DNA of 64,000 bases from Heterodera schachtii (lineage: Eukaryota > Nematoda > Chromadorea > Rhabditida > Heteroderidae), in the NCBI GenBank assembly GCA_023374025.1, contig SIJG01000070.1, positions 555,417 to 619,416 of the forward strand, read 5' to 3'. Position numbers and translations under genes: made by a program. The notes under the pieces were generated by a model that was given only the letters and a program-made list of their open reading frames with translations, did no database searches and was not told where the DNA came from. This document shows positions 50,185-60,875 of this stretch, in pieces; position 1 is the stretch's first letter; every line of letters starts with the position of its first letter.

Positions 50185-50771
50185 CTAGCGGGGTTAGCGC
50201 CTTCGGCGCATCCCCCGCTAGGCAGTTTCCAATCACCAGGACTCAATCCATCATTTTCCAATCAACGGGACTCAATCCACCAGCATTTCAATCACTGAGA
50301 CTCAACCCACCAGCATTTCAATCACGGGACTCAATTCTATGATATTCCAATGACCGGAACTCAACCCCAGCAAATTTCTTCAGCATTTTTAACTTTTAGT
50401 GCGCCTTGGGATGTTGAACAGTTGGGGCGGGCTCGGCCGCTTCGCGGCCTCGTACGGGGCCTGCGGCCCCCCAACCCCCCCTCCCCCCCCCCCACCCCCT
50501 CTCCCCTTACAGCAATTTTCTGCGCCAAAGATAATCGCTGGGCCGCTTCGCGGCCTCGTACGGGGGCCTTCGGTCTCCTCAACTATTTTCTGCGCCAAAG
50601 GTACTCACTTGGCCGCTTCGCGGCCTCGTACGTGGGCCTTCGCCTTCCAATCATTGGACTCAATCTCATCAATCCTTCAGCAACACAATTACCGGGACTC
50701 AATTCTCCGACATTTTAAACACCGGAACACAACCTCAGCAAATTCTTCAGCATTTTTCTTTTTGAATTCGT
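50185..50771. repeat. GC-rich hairpin island between the direct repeats
   Basis: Opens with a hairpin at 50185-50221 (arms CTAGCGGGG and CCCCCGCTAG around GCGCCTTCGGCGC). It then has about five ~32-bp units with 'caatcannggactcaa'-like words, then three ~70-bp units each containing the perfect hairpin GGCCGCTTCGCGGCC followed by CTCGTACG, then more 'gggactcaat' units. The translation is not credible as protein. Confidence 0.8.
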
Positions 50772-51017
50772 AAATTTTGATTTTCTTTTTAGTTTATCAA
50801 TTGTTTTGCTTTTTAAAAATTAATCTAAAATACATTCAAATGAATGATAATTTATTTTCTCATATTTTCTTCTATTAAAAAATCAATTAATTATGACAAT
50901 TATGCTGATAATTATTATTACTTCATTTAAAGGGGGGATTTATTTTGACGACCTGAAAATCATTTAAAAAGTCAATTTAATTAAAAAGGCCAATGAAAAA
51001 AGTTTTATTTAATGGCA
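50772..51017 (+). repeat. Right copy of ~247 bp direct repeat
   Basis: Partner of 49937-50184. With the island they have an LTR-like layout, but they lack the 5'-TG...CA-3' ends and primer-binding site that would show a retroelement. Confidence 0.9.
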
Positions 51018-52229
51018 TAGGGAAATTAAAGTTTAATGCAAACCTTCTTTACATTTTTGGCGTTTTTTTTTCGTAAATATTTATATGAATATTTCGATAT
51101 TTTTAAAAATAAATTCGACCCTAAAATTGATCATTGATCACCGTCCAAAAATTGCCTAGAAAAGGCAATGATTTGACCTATTTCTCACTAAACTGTAAAG
51201 TACCGTTGGGAAATGCCTTAATGATGGTGGGGGCGGACAAAAAGTGGGGGGCGGGGCAAAATCAATGCCACCCACAAATGGACGCTGAGTTACCCTATTA
51301 ATTAATTATTGACTCATTGACTCTGACCGTCGTCAGTCCAACACAGAAAAATGTGGGAATTGTTTCACATTTCGACGCCGGTCAAAGTTTTTGGATTATA
51401 AATTCTTATTATTAGTCAACAAATCCAACAATTTTAATATTATTATTTGAAAGCCCTTCAAAAGCTCTATCAGGCTCCGAAAAAGCACAAAGAGCTAAAA
51501 AAATTATCAAGAAAAAATTCAAAAAAATAAAAATAAATTTTTTTTTTTGCTAACTAAAATCACCAAGTATTATTTTGAAACTGTTTCTAAACATTTTAAT
51601 TCCTTTCTAAAGATCTAAGATTGTTAGATTTAAAAACTCGGGTTGGCGCCGAAAGGACCCCGACCCAAAAAGGTAGGCATTTCCTACACATAGATATATC
51701 CATCCAAACTTCATCATTTTTATCCCAAAATTGCAACAGTTTTTTCTGCTAAATTTAACGCCTTCACTTTTTGCCTCCATATTTGTGAGAAAAAAAGCAT
51801 TCTCTAACAAATGTCTCATGATAATGAATGACCATTTGTTTATTGTGTTATACAAAGTCCTTTCCTAATTATAGCGCCAAAAAAAAAATTTTTTTTGCAA
51901 TTTTTCCCATTGGCCAATCGGTCTTCTGCAATTTTTACTGTGGGTTCTGTCGACAAAATCGCGTCCGAGCCGGCACAGACTCATTGAGTGTAAGTGCGCA
52001 ATATTTTTTATTGAATATATATATCTCAATTAAATTTAATTATATGTTTAATCAATAAGAATAAACAGTTTGAGGCCCGACGGTTGGGCATCGCTGGTAA
52101 AACTCGAGAATCTCGGTCTCTGTTCAAATCCGAGTTTCTCAGATTTTTGCGGGTCTCGGGTTTTTTCGACTCTCGATGGTCAATTCTATGTTTCGAATTT
52201 TCCTCGAAATTATGGATTCTTTTTTGCAG
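51018..52229. other. Gap, no gene recognised
   Basis: AT-rich with no supportable exon. A GC-richer piece at 51920-51990 ends at a donor-like GTAAGTGC (51990) and might be an exon of the 52.26 kb frame, but this is not demonstrable. Confidence 0.35.
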
Positions 52230-52258
52230 TTTTTACCAGTCGATAGCGTTTAGAAGAG

Positions 52259-52465
52259 ATGCATGTCGCCCAGCATACGGTCGAGCGCCGTTATGAAGAA
52301 GAAATTGCCGAAATCGACCGTCGCTATGAAGAAGAAATTGCCGAAATCGACCGTCGCTATGAAGAAGAAATTGCCGAAATCGACCGTCGCTATGAAGAAG
52401 AAATTGCCGAAATCGACCGTCGCTATGAAGAAGAAATTGCCGAAATCGACCGTCGCTTGTTGTGA
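52259..52465 (+). CDS. Short protein of five 11-residue charged repeats
   Basis: ATG-initiated frame: MHVAQHTVE, five exact copies of RRYEEEIAEID, then RRLL and stop (68 residues). An 11-residue charged repeat fits a hendecad coiled coil. The DNA is a 33-bp minisatellite (52286-52450), and because 33 is divisible by 3 every frame on both strands repeats too, so openness is weak evidence. A TTTTTTGCAG acceptor at 52220-52229 and the absence of any stop support possible coding. No family recognised. Confidence 0.35.
   Translation: MHVAQHTVERRYEEEIAEIDRRYEEEIAEIDRRYEEEIAEIDRRYEEEIAEIDRRYEEEIAEIDRRLL
52286..52450. repeat. 33-bp minisatellite, five copies
   Basis: Five head-to-tail copies differing at only two bases in the first unit ('cgccgttatgaagaagaaat' versus 'cgtcgctatgaagaagaaat'). 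Confidence 0.95.
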
Positions 52466-52559
52466 CTTCAACTGTCTGTTGCTTATTCTTTACAAATTTT
52501 TGTGCTTTAACAAAAATTTTCATTTCCAATTTTCGGCATTTTCTCTGCACATTTTTGTT

Positions 52560-53728
52560 TGATCATTTGTTGTTTTCTTTTTGATCAAATCACTTTGTCT
52601 CATTATTTAATTTTGTTTTTATTAAAATTTAATCGGTAAATTAATTTTGCTTTCGGTTTTTGAAAGGATTACAAATTCTAAATTGATAATATCTAAAATA
52701 ATTATTTATTTAATTTAAAAATATTTAGCAACCTTGTAAAAAAAAATTGTTCCATCATTCGAGAAAATTAATTGATTGTAGATGACGAATACTGTATTTT
52801 GAAGTGGCACTGTAACATACTTACTGTGTAACATTTTGAATACATAAATGTTATTCGTAAAATTCGAAAACTGCATAGACTCAGAAACGGTAACTTAAAT
52901 GGGGTTACTGTAGGTGTGTGGCCTTACGGAACGACACAAAAAAATAGGAATTTTTCACATGTTAAAATTGTGGGCCGGCATCTCCATCAACTCCAGCATC
53001 ATGAACAAGAGCATTCGGCTGACAGATAACCGATTAAAAAAATAATTAATTACGCGTGATGAAACGCCAAAGCAATTAATTTTGAATTTCCCATTTTTCA
53101 ATATCATATATAATTATCCCGATGTGTTTGAATAACCGGTGAATGTCGGTTGGACAGAATGTGACTTTGTGAGGCCAAAAAGGAACATTTTCACTCACTT
53201 TTTATGGATTGGGCGGGGCGGGCGAAGGATGGACTGATTTGGGGGGGCGGGGAATCATAATTTTCGGTGATTGGGACAAATATAAGCATTCAAAGTTGGA
53301 CTAATTATATGTAATACTCAGTATAGTTTAAATCCTATGTGTCATTAGGAATTGATAAAAAAAATCATCATTTTGGCGCGGATTTGAGGCATATGCCTCT
53401 TTTTTTCTACTGACTTTTCTATGACCTAATTAATACGCACGAATAAAGAGTTTTCAATTTGTTTTTGAAGCTTTTATCTTTTAGCTTTTTTGAATCTTTG
53501 TGCAAAATGACCGGCACGGTTTATGTGCCTTTTTCTGGGTTTTCTGAAAATTTCAAAAAAGCACCACCCATGAATTGGTCTAAAATTGTTTTTAAATACA
53601 TCATTATTCTCATTAAAATCACCTTTAAAATTTAATTGTTAATTTTTCTTAATAAATTAGTTTAAATTTGTCCCCATTTTCAAAATATAAAAAGCTAGCA
53701 TTTATATTTTGATAAATTGTGTCAAAGG
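52560..53728. other. Gap, one exon-like piece
   Basis: Mostly AT-rich. 52960-53043 holds a short frame MLKLWAGISINSSIMNKSIR then LTDNRLKK and stop, with coding-like composition; it may be an orphan exon. Nothing else seen. Confidence 0.3.
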
Positions 53729-54411
53729 TAGAGAAAGGCAAATCAACATTTTTCTCTTAGCAGATGTTGTTTTAATTAAATATCAACATTGATGTTGATA
53801 TTTAATTAAATCAACATAACATTATGCCATCAACATAATATCAACGCTATTTTTAAAATTTGTATCATTTTTTAAAAATTAAAGCAATTTTTTAAATTGA
53901 CTTTTAGCGTGAAATATCATTTGGGAGAGAGATAAGGCAAAATGAGAGAGTGCTGAACTTTCAGTACTGGTCAGACAAAACATTTTTGATGAAGAAGAAT
54001 AAAGAAAAATTAATTAAAAAAGAGTGTTATGGGAAGAGATTTAAGACAGAGAGAGAACAGAGAACATAGTGAGGTATCTACGTCTCTTACCAAAAGATTC
54101 AGCGAAGAAGGGAAGAGAATTCTCTTCCCATAGCACTCTCTATTGAAATTATTTTCTCTACCCTCCTTCATCAAAAATGTTTTGTATGACTGGGACTGAA
54201 ATTCAGCACTCTCTCATCTTTACACTATCTCTCTACATAAAATTATAAACCGTTCAAATAAATTTTAAAAAATTATCACAATTTAAAATTTTACGTTGAT
54301 ATTTGCGTTGATGGCATAATGTTATGTTGATTTAATTAAATATCAACATCAATGTTGATATTTATTAAAACAACATCCGCTAAGAGAAAAATGTTGATTT
54401 GCCTTTCTCTA
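53729..54411. mobile_element. Foldback hAT-type element (683 bp)
   Basis: 8-bp target duplication GTCAAAGG at 53721-53728 and 54412-54419. Terminal inverted repeats begin TAGAGAAAGGCAAATCAACA and match for over 110 bp, including an internal 22-bp perfect palindrome made of ATATCAACAT and its complement. The inner part also folds back on itself ('gtgttatgggaagaga' against 'tcttcccatagcac'). No transposase. Confidence 0.9.
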
Positions 54412-54661
54412 GTCAAAGGTACTAATTCTTTATTTCTTCATTTGTCCTGGAAATGAAATAAAAAAAATTTCATGATTTCACAGTTACAATGATTACATTT
54501 TTCATTCAGATGCCAAAAATTTTTTTTTTTAAATAAAATAATCATGAATGTGATTTTTATGATGAAAATGTCAAATTTGTTTTATGAATACTAAATGACA
54601 AATTAATATAAAATATTTATCAAAAAAGTAGATTTATAGCAAATTTTTGAGCAATATGTTC

Positions 54662-55823
54662 TAGAGGTGTGCCGTGACTGAAAAAACCCGTGAACCGTGA
54701 ATCGTGACCGTGACCGTGAATTGACCCCGTGAACCGTGACCGTGAATTGGTCCCGTGAATCGTGACCGTGACCGTGATCCAAAAAACCCGTGAAATTCAC
54801 GGTTTTCGTGACCGTGACCGTGAATTTTAAGAAATTTTTTTTGGCGGCGAATTTTTTTTAAACTTTTTTTTGTGGTATAATTTTCCAAAAAATTTCTTTG
54901 GGAAAAGGGGGGTCCATAGGCGCCGATAGACGCCATCGCAAAATTTTTTTGAAAATTTGAGTCTTATTTGTGCACAGATTTTGTCCAAAAAATGACCAAA
55001 TTTTGCGAATTTGAGCCAATTTTTTATGAAATAATAAATTTTGGGGGCCCGGAGGTGCTGATAGGCGCCGCCGGGGGTCAAATTGAAAATTTGAGTGCAA
55101 TTTGTTAACATTTTTAACAGATTTATCCCTAAAATTAGCAAATTTTACAATTTTAATTAATCTAAAAGTCAAAAACGATGAAAAATGCAAATTATAGGTG
55201 CGGTTGCATATTTCAAGTTTAAAAAAAATCGGGTACTGAACTGTCCATTGGCAAGCGCGCCCATAATTTGCATTTTTCGCATAATTGTGGACGTTCAAAA
55301 TTGATTCCGACCTTTTATAAATGGTTTTGTGAGACATATTTACCCAATTTTTAAGAAAGATATGGGTTTTAGTGGAGAAACTTTTAGAAAATGTGATTTA
55401 TTAACTGATTTTACCCAAAATAACTTTATTTCAAGCGAATTTTTTTAAAAAACTTAATGAATTTTTAATTTAAATGGGCTCATACTTGAAACTTTGCTTA
55501 TTTGTATTTCGTGCAATATATGTAGTTGTTTGGCTTTGTTCAAAAAAGTTTCAGGAATAGGGAGGGGGGCCGGCTGTGCCGATAGGCGCCGCCGGGGAAA
55601 TTTTTGAAAATTTTGATCTGTTTCTTAGCAAACTTTGCCCAAAAAAAGACCAAATTTCTCTATGAAAAAAATTTATTTCATAAATTTTCAATTTTATCCA
55701 GTGTAAATTTTTCACGGAATAACCGTGAATTGGTACCGTGAATCGTGACCGTGACCGTGAGTGAAAAAACCCGTGAAATTCACGGTAACCGTGACCGTGA
55801 CCGTGAATCACGGTACACCTCTA
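54662..55823. mobile_element. hAT-type element (1162 bp) with CCGTGA subterminal arrays
   Basis: Ends TAGAGGTGT and ACACCTCTA. The near-perfect 8-bp target duplication is ATATGTTC (54654-54661) versus AAATGTTC (55824-55831). About 120-170 bp inside each end are dense arrays of CCGTGA or its complement, typical of transposase-binding subterminal repeats. The middle holds copies of the 'gccgataggcgccgccgg' palindrome at about 54912, 55050 and 55569. Confidence 0.8.
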
Positions 55824-56297
55824 AAATGTTCTATTGTTTCAAAGGGTTTTGTACAAAAATAAGCACCTTTTTTAATATGCAATTAAAAAACATAAATTTG
55901 CATATTATTGGACAAAAATAAATGTTAACAAATGAATGTTTTTCATCAATTTTCAATAAACTTTTTTTTTATTTAATTTTTGGTTAAATATTTTTTCAAT
56001 TCTTTTTTTGGTCGATTTGCTTTAAATAGCATAAATTAAAAAAATCTTTCGGACTTAACCATCAGTAGCAGAGAACAGCCAACCATTTGCTGTACTTGTC
56101 CCTTTTTATAAAATGTGGTGGACATCGATGCATAAATCATTTGAGCACTTTTCTTTTTATTCATAAATATAATTTTATATTTTTGTACTTTTTTAATAAA
56201 ATAAATATTCGAAAAAAATAAAAATTTTAATTAAAAATCATTTTTAATTTTTCCAAACATTAATTCAATTATTATTTTTTTAACTAAATTTGTCGGA
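55824..56297. other. 5' flank of the cysteine-rich gene
   Basis: AT-rich, no exon seen. Confidence 0.4.
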
Positions 56298-56952
56298 ATG
56301 GCTTCGTCATTCGCCGTGATTTTTGCGTTTACATTGTTCCTTGGAAGCATTTTTGTTTTGGCCAATGGTTATTCATTTATATGATTAAATTAAAAATTTT
56401 AAATATTTAAATCGTAATTTTTAAATTTGGGCATGACTCATGATAATTAATTAATAAATTACTTATACCCGATACAATCAAAATTTGCATGTTGGCAATT
56501 TTCCAGGCCTTAAATGCACTTCACAATTGGTGAGCACTCGTCCCGGCATAAATGGCACTGATCCGGTGGAGAAGGATTGCAATCCAAACACAAAGCAATG
56601 CATTTCGGCAAAGTGTTCATTTGGTAAGTGAAAACAATTTTTTTCGGCAATTTTTCATTTGACTCAAAAAATAAATAATTGAAATTCGTTTAAATGTTAA
56701 ATTTGAAGGCTCATTTTTGAACAATATTTTCCAATTTTCAGTCTGATTTTTCAAATTACAAAATGAGTTTATAATTTCTAAGCTGATCAAAGTCACGTGA
56801 TCGCCACGGGGTGCAAAGAGTCGTCAAAGGGCTCATGCAAAGATGCGCAATTGGAGTGTGAGAAGGCGGAAGGCAAATTGGAGCAGTGCAAGTGCGAGCC
56901 GGGCGAGGAGTGCAAAAATGACAAAGGACGCGGAAATGATGGCGAATTATGA
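56298..56952 (+). CDS. Small secreted cysteine-rich protein
   Basis: Three phase-consistent exons: 56298-56367, 56507-56623 and 56783-56952, about 118 residues. Exon 1 is a textbook signal peptide (MASSFAVIFAFTLFLGSIFV then LANG). The mature chain starts LKCTSQ and has ten cysteines: KCTS, DCNP, QCISAKC, TGCKE, SCKD, ECEK, then QCKCEPGEEC. The order LKC ... CISAKC ... ATGC ... is reminiscent of small Ly6-like or other disulphide-rich nematode secretory proteins, but the terminal CN motif of three-finger proteins is absent, so the fold is uncertain. One N-glycosylation sequon (NGT) is present. The exon borders (AATG|GTTATT, TTTCCAG, TTTG|GTAAGT, TTCTAAG) are good. Possible roles at the host or environment interface are inference. 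Confidence 0.75.
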
Positions 56953-57062
56953 ACGGAAGGAAATGATGGACAAATGGACGTCAAAAGGAACAGAAAAATG
57001 GATAATGACCGACAAAAAGGCAATTGGATTGTTCAAAATTGGAGTTCAAATTTTAAATTAAT

Positions 57063-57560
57063 AATCGATAAATCAATTTGTAATTTCAAATTAGTGTAGG
57101 AGGAGCAGCGAAACGGGCCAATTGCGTCTGACAATGAGACATCTTTAAGAAGTCATACCTTTTATTTTTTGTTGACCAAACCACACACACTAACTTGGTA
57201 ACATTCAAAAACTCTTAATAAGCTCTATCAGCTAACCAAAATTCACAGATTAGTAAAAAAAAAAAAAGCAAAACATTTAGCTTTCGAATGATGCAAAGTA
57301 AGTTTGTTTGATTTGGCCAACAAAGAAAATAAAAATTTATGGCTTCTTAAAATTGTTTCTTCAGACACAGTTAACCCCTTCCAAGCAGCATTGGGTGGGA
57401 AAGATGACCGATCAAACCAGGGAAAGCGGGGATGGCCTAACCGGGGATCCCCGGAAAGGAGATTCAAAATCGTAAAAATTTTTGATATTAAAAATAAAAA
57501 TTTATTATATTTTAGTTTTTTTTGGCCAAAAAGTTTCATTTTTTCGTATTATATTTTTTC
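57063..57560. other. Gap, no gene recognised
   Basis: Plus-strand frames around 57304-57567 lack splice or family support. Nothing to call. Confidence 0.4.
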
Positions 57561-57561
57561 A

Positions 57562-58738
57562 GGGTAGTCTAAGTTGCGCATCAACCGCACGTGAACGAAG
57601 GGTAGTCTAAGTAGCGCAACAACCGCACGGGAACGGAAGGTAGTCTAGTTGCGCAACAACCGCACGAGAACGGAGGGTAGTCTAAGTTGCGCAACAACCG
57701 CACGTGAACGAAGGGTAGGCTAATGTTGCGCAACAACCGCACGGGAATGTATGGTAGTCTAAGTTGCGCAACAACCGTACGGGAACGGAGGGTAGTCTAA
57801 TGTTGCGCAACAACCGCACGGGAACGGCGGGTAGTCTAAGTTGCGCAACAACCGCACGTGAACGAAGGGTAGGCTAATGTTGCGCAACAACCGCACGGGA
57901 ATGTATGGTAGTCTAAGTTGCGCAACAACCGTACGGGAACGGAGGGTAGTCTAATGTTGCGCAACAACCGCACGGGAACGGCGGGCGGGTAGTCTAAGTT
58001 GCGCAACAACCACACGGGAACAGAGGGTAGTCTAATGTTGCGCAACAACCGCACGGGAATGTATGGTAGTCTAAGGTTGCGCAACAACCGCACGGGAACG
58101 GAGGGTAGTCTAATGTTGCGCAACAACCGCACGGGAACGGAAGGAAGTCTAAGTTGCGCAACAACCGCACGGGAACAGAGTGTTGTAGTCTTAGGTTGCG
58201 CAACAACCGCACGGGAACGGAGGGTAGTCTAAGTTGCGCAACAACCGCACGTGAACGAAGGGTAGTCTAAGTTGCGCAACAACCGCACGGGAACGGAAGG
58301 TAGTCTAAAGTTGCGCAACAACCGCACGGGAACGGAAGGTAGTATAAGGTTGCGCATCAACCTCAAGGAAACGCAGGGTCGTCTAATGTTGCGCAACAAC
58401 CGTACGTGAACCGAGGGTAGTCTAATGTTGCGCAACAACCGCACGGGAACGGAAGGAAGTCTAAGTTGCGCAACAACCGCACGGGAACAGAGGGTTGTAG
58501 TCTTATGTTGCGCGACAACCGCACGGGAACGGAGGGTAGTCTAATGTTGCGCAACAACCGCACGGGAACGGCGGGTAGTCTAAGGTTGCGCAAGAACCAT
58601 ACGGGAACCGAGGGTAGTCTAATGTTGCGCAACAACCGCACGGGAACGGAAGGTAGTCTAAGGTTGCGCATCAACCTCAAGGAAACGCAGGGTCGTCTAA
58701 TGTTGCGCAACAACCGCACGGGAACGGCGGGTAGTCTA
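57562..58738. repeat. Tandem array, 30 copies of a ~39-bp GC-rich unit
   Basis: Each unit contains GGTAGTCTAA, then GTTGCGCAACAACCGCACGG and GAACGGA. I counted 30 copies of the 'gcgca' core. The unit has a perfect palindrome GTTGCGCAAC. Length varies between 38 and about 42 bp by small indels, so frames drift and protein-like translations (such as RLLRNIRLPSVPV on minus) are by-products. A four-unit higher-order block of about 153 bp is repeated at ~57712 and ~57865, and a marked variant ('tcaacctcaaggaaacgcag') recurs at ~58355 and ~58671. There are no unique spacers, so this is not CRISPR. Confidence 0.95.
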
Positions 58739-60052
58739 TTTTGATTACTTTTTGTACATATTTTTGACATCCCTAATAATAATGTGTGATTTTATAATAC
58801 ATATATTTTTGCAATGTTTTTGTAAATCATTTGAAATATTCCATTCGTTTGTGCCAAAAATTTAAATTAATTTAGAACGTTAGATTTAGGAAAGCATGAA
58901 AAAAATTAAAATTTTTGAATTTCATTATCTGGTATGCTTTTTTGGGCCGGAATTACACAAATTTTTTCCATGGGCTAATAAAGAAAATTACATAAATCGC
59001 TTAGAATTTTTGAAAAGCATTTAAAATTTTTAATTAAGCTAAGGTATTCTGATTTAGCTTGAATTTCAAATTTTTTTTTATTGTTGAGTTTTTTTTTTTA
59101 CGAGCCTCTAAAACAGATCCGATGAAATGAGTGACACCTGCTGATGTTGGCTTTATTGGTTTAAGAAGAATCGATTAAAATTTCTCTTTTTGACATCCTC
59201 ACTTTGTCAATGGCATATTCGTGAGATAAACGGCAAAAAACTTATACAATTTTGAATTTTTTAAACCATCTTGACAAATTTTTATGAAATAAAGTAAATT
59301 TTGCTTTTACTTTAAAATATATTTGTGGATTAGTGGTTAGTGCTTCAACACGAACAGTACTTTTTATTATGAGTTTGATACCGGTTTGACGTTTTCTTTT
59401 GAATTTATTTTTTATGATTAATAGACAAAAACACCCTGACCATTTTTGGCATAATTTGTTACAAATGTAACTCAACTTTTCAAAAAAATTTCCGTTGGCG
59501 CCGATGGGCGCCGCCGGATGAAAATTTCGTTGAAATTAAAAAGTTCTATTTTCCTTGACTAAATCACGAAAATTTAATATATTTTAAAATATTTTTATAA
59601 AATACCGAAGAAAAACAAAAATTTCTAGGAAAAATCTTAATTTTTTTGGTGAATATCTATTGAAAATAGAGCTAAATTTCAAAAATTCGCCCGGCGGCGC
59701 TTATCAGCACCGCCGGCCTCCAAAAAACTTTTTTTTTTCCTTAAAAAATTAGCCAAAAATCTCTGAATATAGTCATTTTTTAACAAAATCTGTGCAATTT
59801 ATGCCAAAAGAATTGAATCAAGGAGATACATCGACAATTTGCGTTTTTGATCCAATTTAAAAAAAGAAAAATAAATTTGATATATTGGACTCTGTATCTT
59901 TGAAAATTGTTGTTTTTTTCTTATTTTCATTTTCATAAATTTTTATAAAAATGCATAAAATTCCAAATTTTCCGCGTTTTGGTTTCATATTTTGAACTCA
60001 ATTCTCTTTTATCCAATTTCCAAGTATTTCCTTTGATCACTTCATTTTTAGT
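58739..60052. other. Gap with two GC palindromes and a tRNA-like remnant
   Basis: No coding exon. Copies of the dispersed palindrome lie at about 59494-59520 and 59690-59717. A tRNA-like sequence lies at 59325-59400. Confidence 0.45.
59325..59400 (+). ncRNA. tRNA-like remnant, possibly a SINE head
   Basis: Has an A-box-like GGATTAGTGGTTAG and a B-box-like GAGTTTGATACCGG about 30 bases later, followed by T runs. An AGTGCT/AGTACT stem is possible between them. No proper acceptor stem is visible, so it is not an intact tRNA gene. Confidence 0.3.
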
Positions 60053-60666
60053 TTAACACATTTTTTCCAATTTTTGCCCAAATTCCATTCGAATTTTTTC
60101 AATTTCCGTCGGTTCATTTAAAATTTGTTTTCTCTTTTTCGCACTTTCATTTTCTTTAATTTCATCATAATTAAATTCCTCTTCATTAAGCAATTCCATT
60201 GGATCATTTCTAGCAGTTATCCCATATTTTTCTTCGCAATGAAATTTCCCATAATACAGATTAGTGACAACATCAATTAAGCTAAGATGGTTGCCATTGC
60301 TAAATTTTGGCTTTAATAGCGGCAATTGTCTCGACAAATCGGGATTTGTAGCTGAATGGAATTAAAATTCATTTAAACAATTTTAAAATGACAATTACTA
60401 AAACCCAAACCTTCAGCATAAAGTTGGAACAAATATTCGTAAAAAATATGCGAGTGTTTACGATATTTTCGACAATTATTGTTCTTTGCTTTACAAATTT
60501 TGTTGCAGTGCCATTTCTCTACACTCATTAAATAAACAGCGCAAAGATTGGATTTAAATTTTGTCGAATTCTTTTTTAATTCCAAATAGTTTTTGAAATG
60601 CTTAGAAAATTTTTCAAGATTTGTCGCCTGTCCTTTGACAAATTCAGAAAATAAAGCATCTTCAAT
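60053..60666 (-). CDS. Family X member B' (inverted homologue of B)
   Basis: Exons 60666-60411 and 60351-60053 join in phase and have the same exon-1 length (256 bp) as B. Exon 1 opens IEDALFSEFVKGQATNLEKF and carries FKSNLCAVYLMSVEKWHC and CRKYRKHSHIFYEYLFQLY. Exon 2 has NPDLSRQLPLLKPKF, LIDVVTNLYYGKFHC, ELLNEEEFNYDEIKENE and ends FGQKLEKMC, nearly the same as B. No signal-peptide exon fits in the ~210 bp between it and A', so it may be transcribed with A' or depend on an unseen exon. Unlike A' it is uninterrupted. Confidence 0.65.
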
Positions 60667-60875
60667 CTAAGAATATATGTATTTAATTTAAAATTAACAA
60701 CTTTTAAGTTTAATTTTGGAAGATTTCTAAGAAAAAAGAAGATTAGTGGGTTCTGATAGGAATATCGAAAAATCTGAAAATTTGACTAAAATTTTTAATA
60801 AAATGACAAATTTGAAACTTAAATTAAATAAACAAACTCGAATTAATTAATGTAGAAAACACTTAAAAAATATTT

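Noticed and set aside
49937..51017. Complete LTR retrotransposon
   Set aside because: The internal part is only ~590 bp without gag/pol, primer-binding site or polypurine tract, and the repeat ends lack TG...CA.
57562..58738. CRISPR array
   Set aside because: Repeats are contiguous with no unique spacers, and the genome is eukaryotic.
57836..58770. Repeat proteins such as RLLRNIRLPSVPV or MLRNNRTGTEGS
   Set aside because: Unit length varies between 38 and 42 bp, so frames change along the array; a satellite explains them better.
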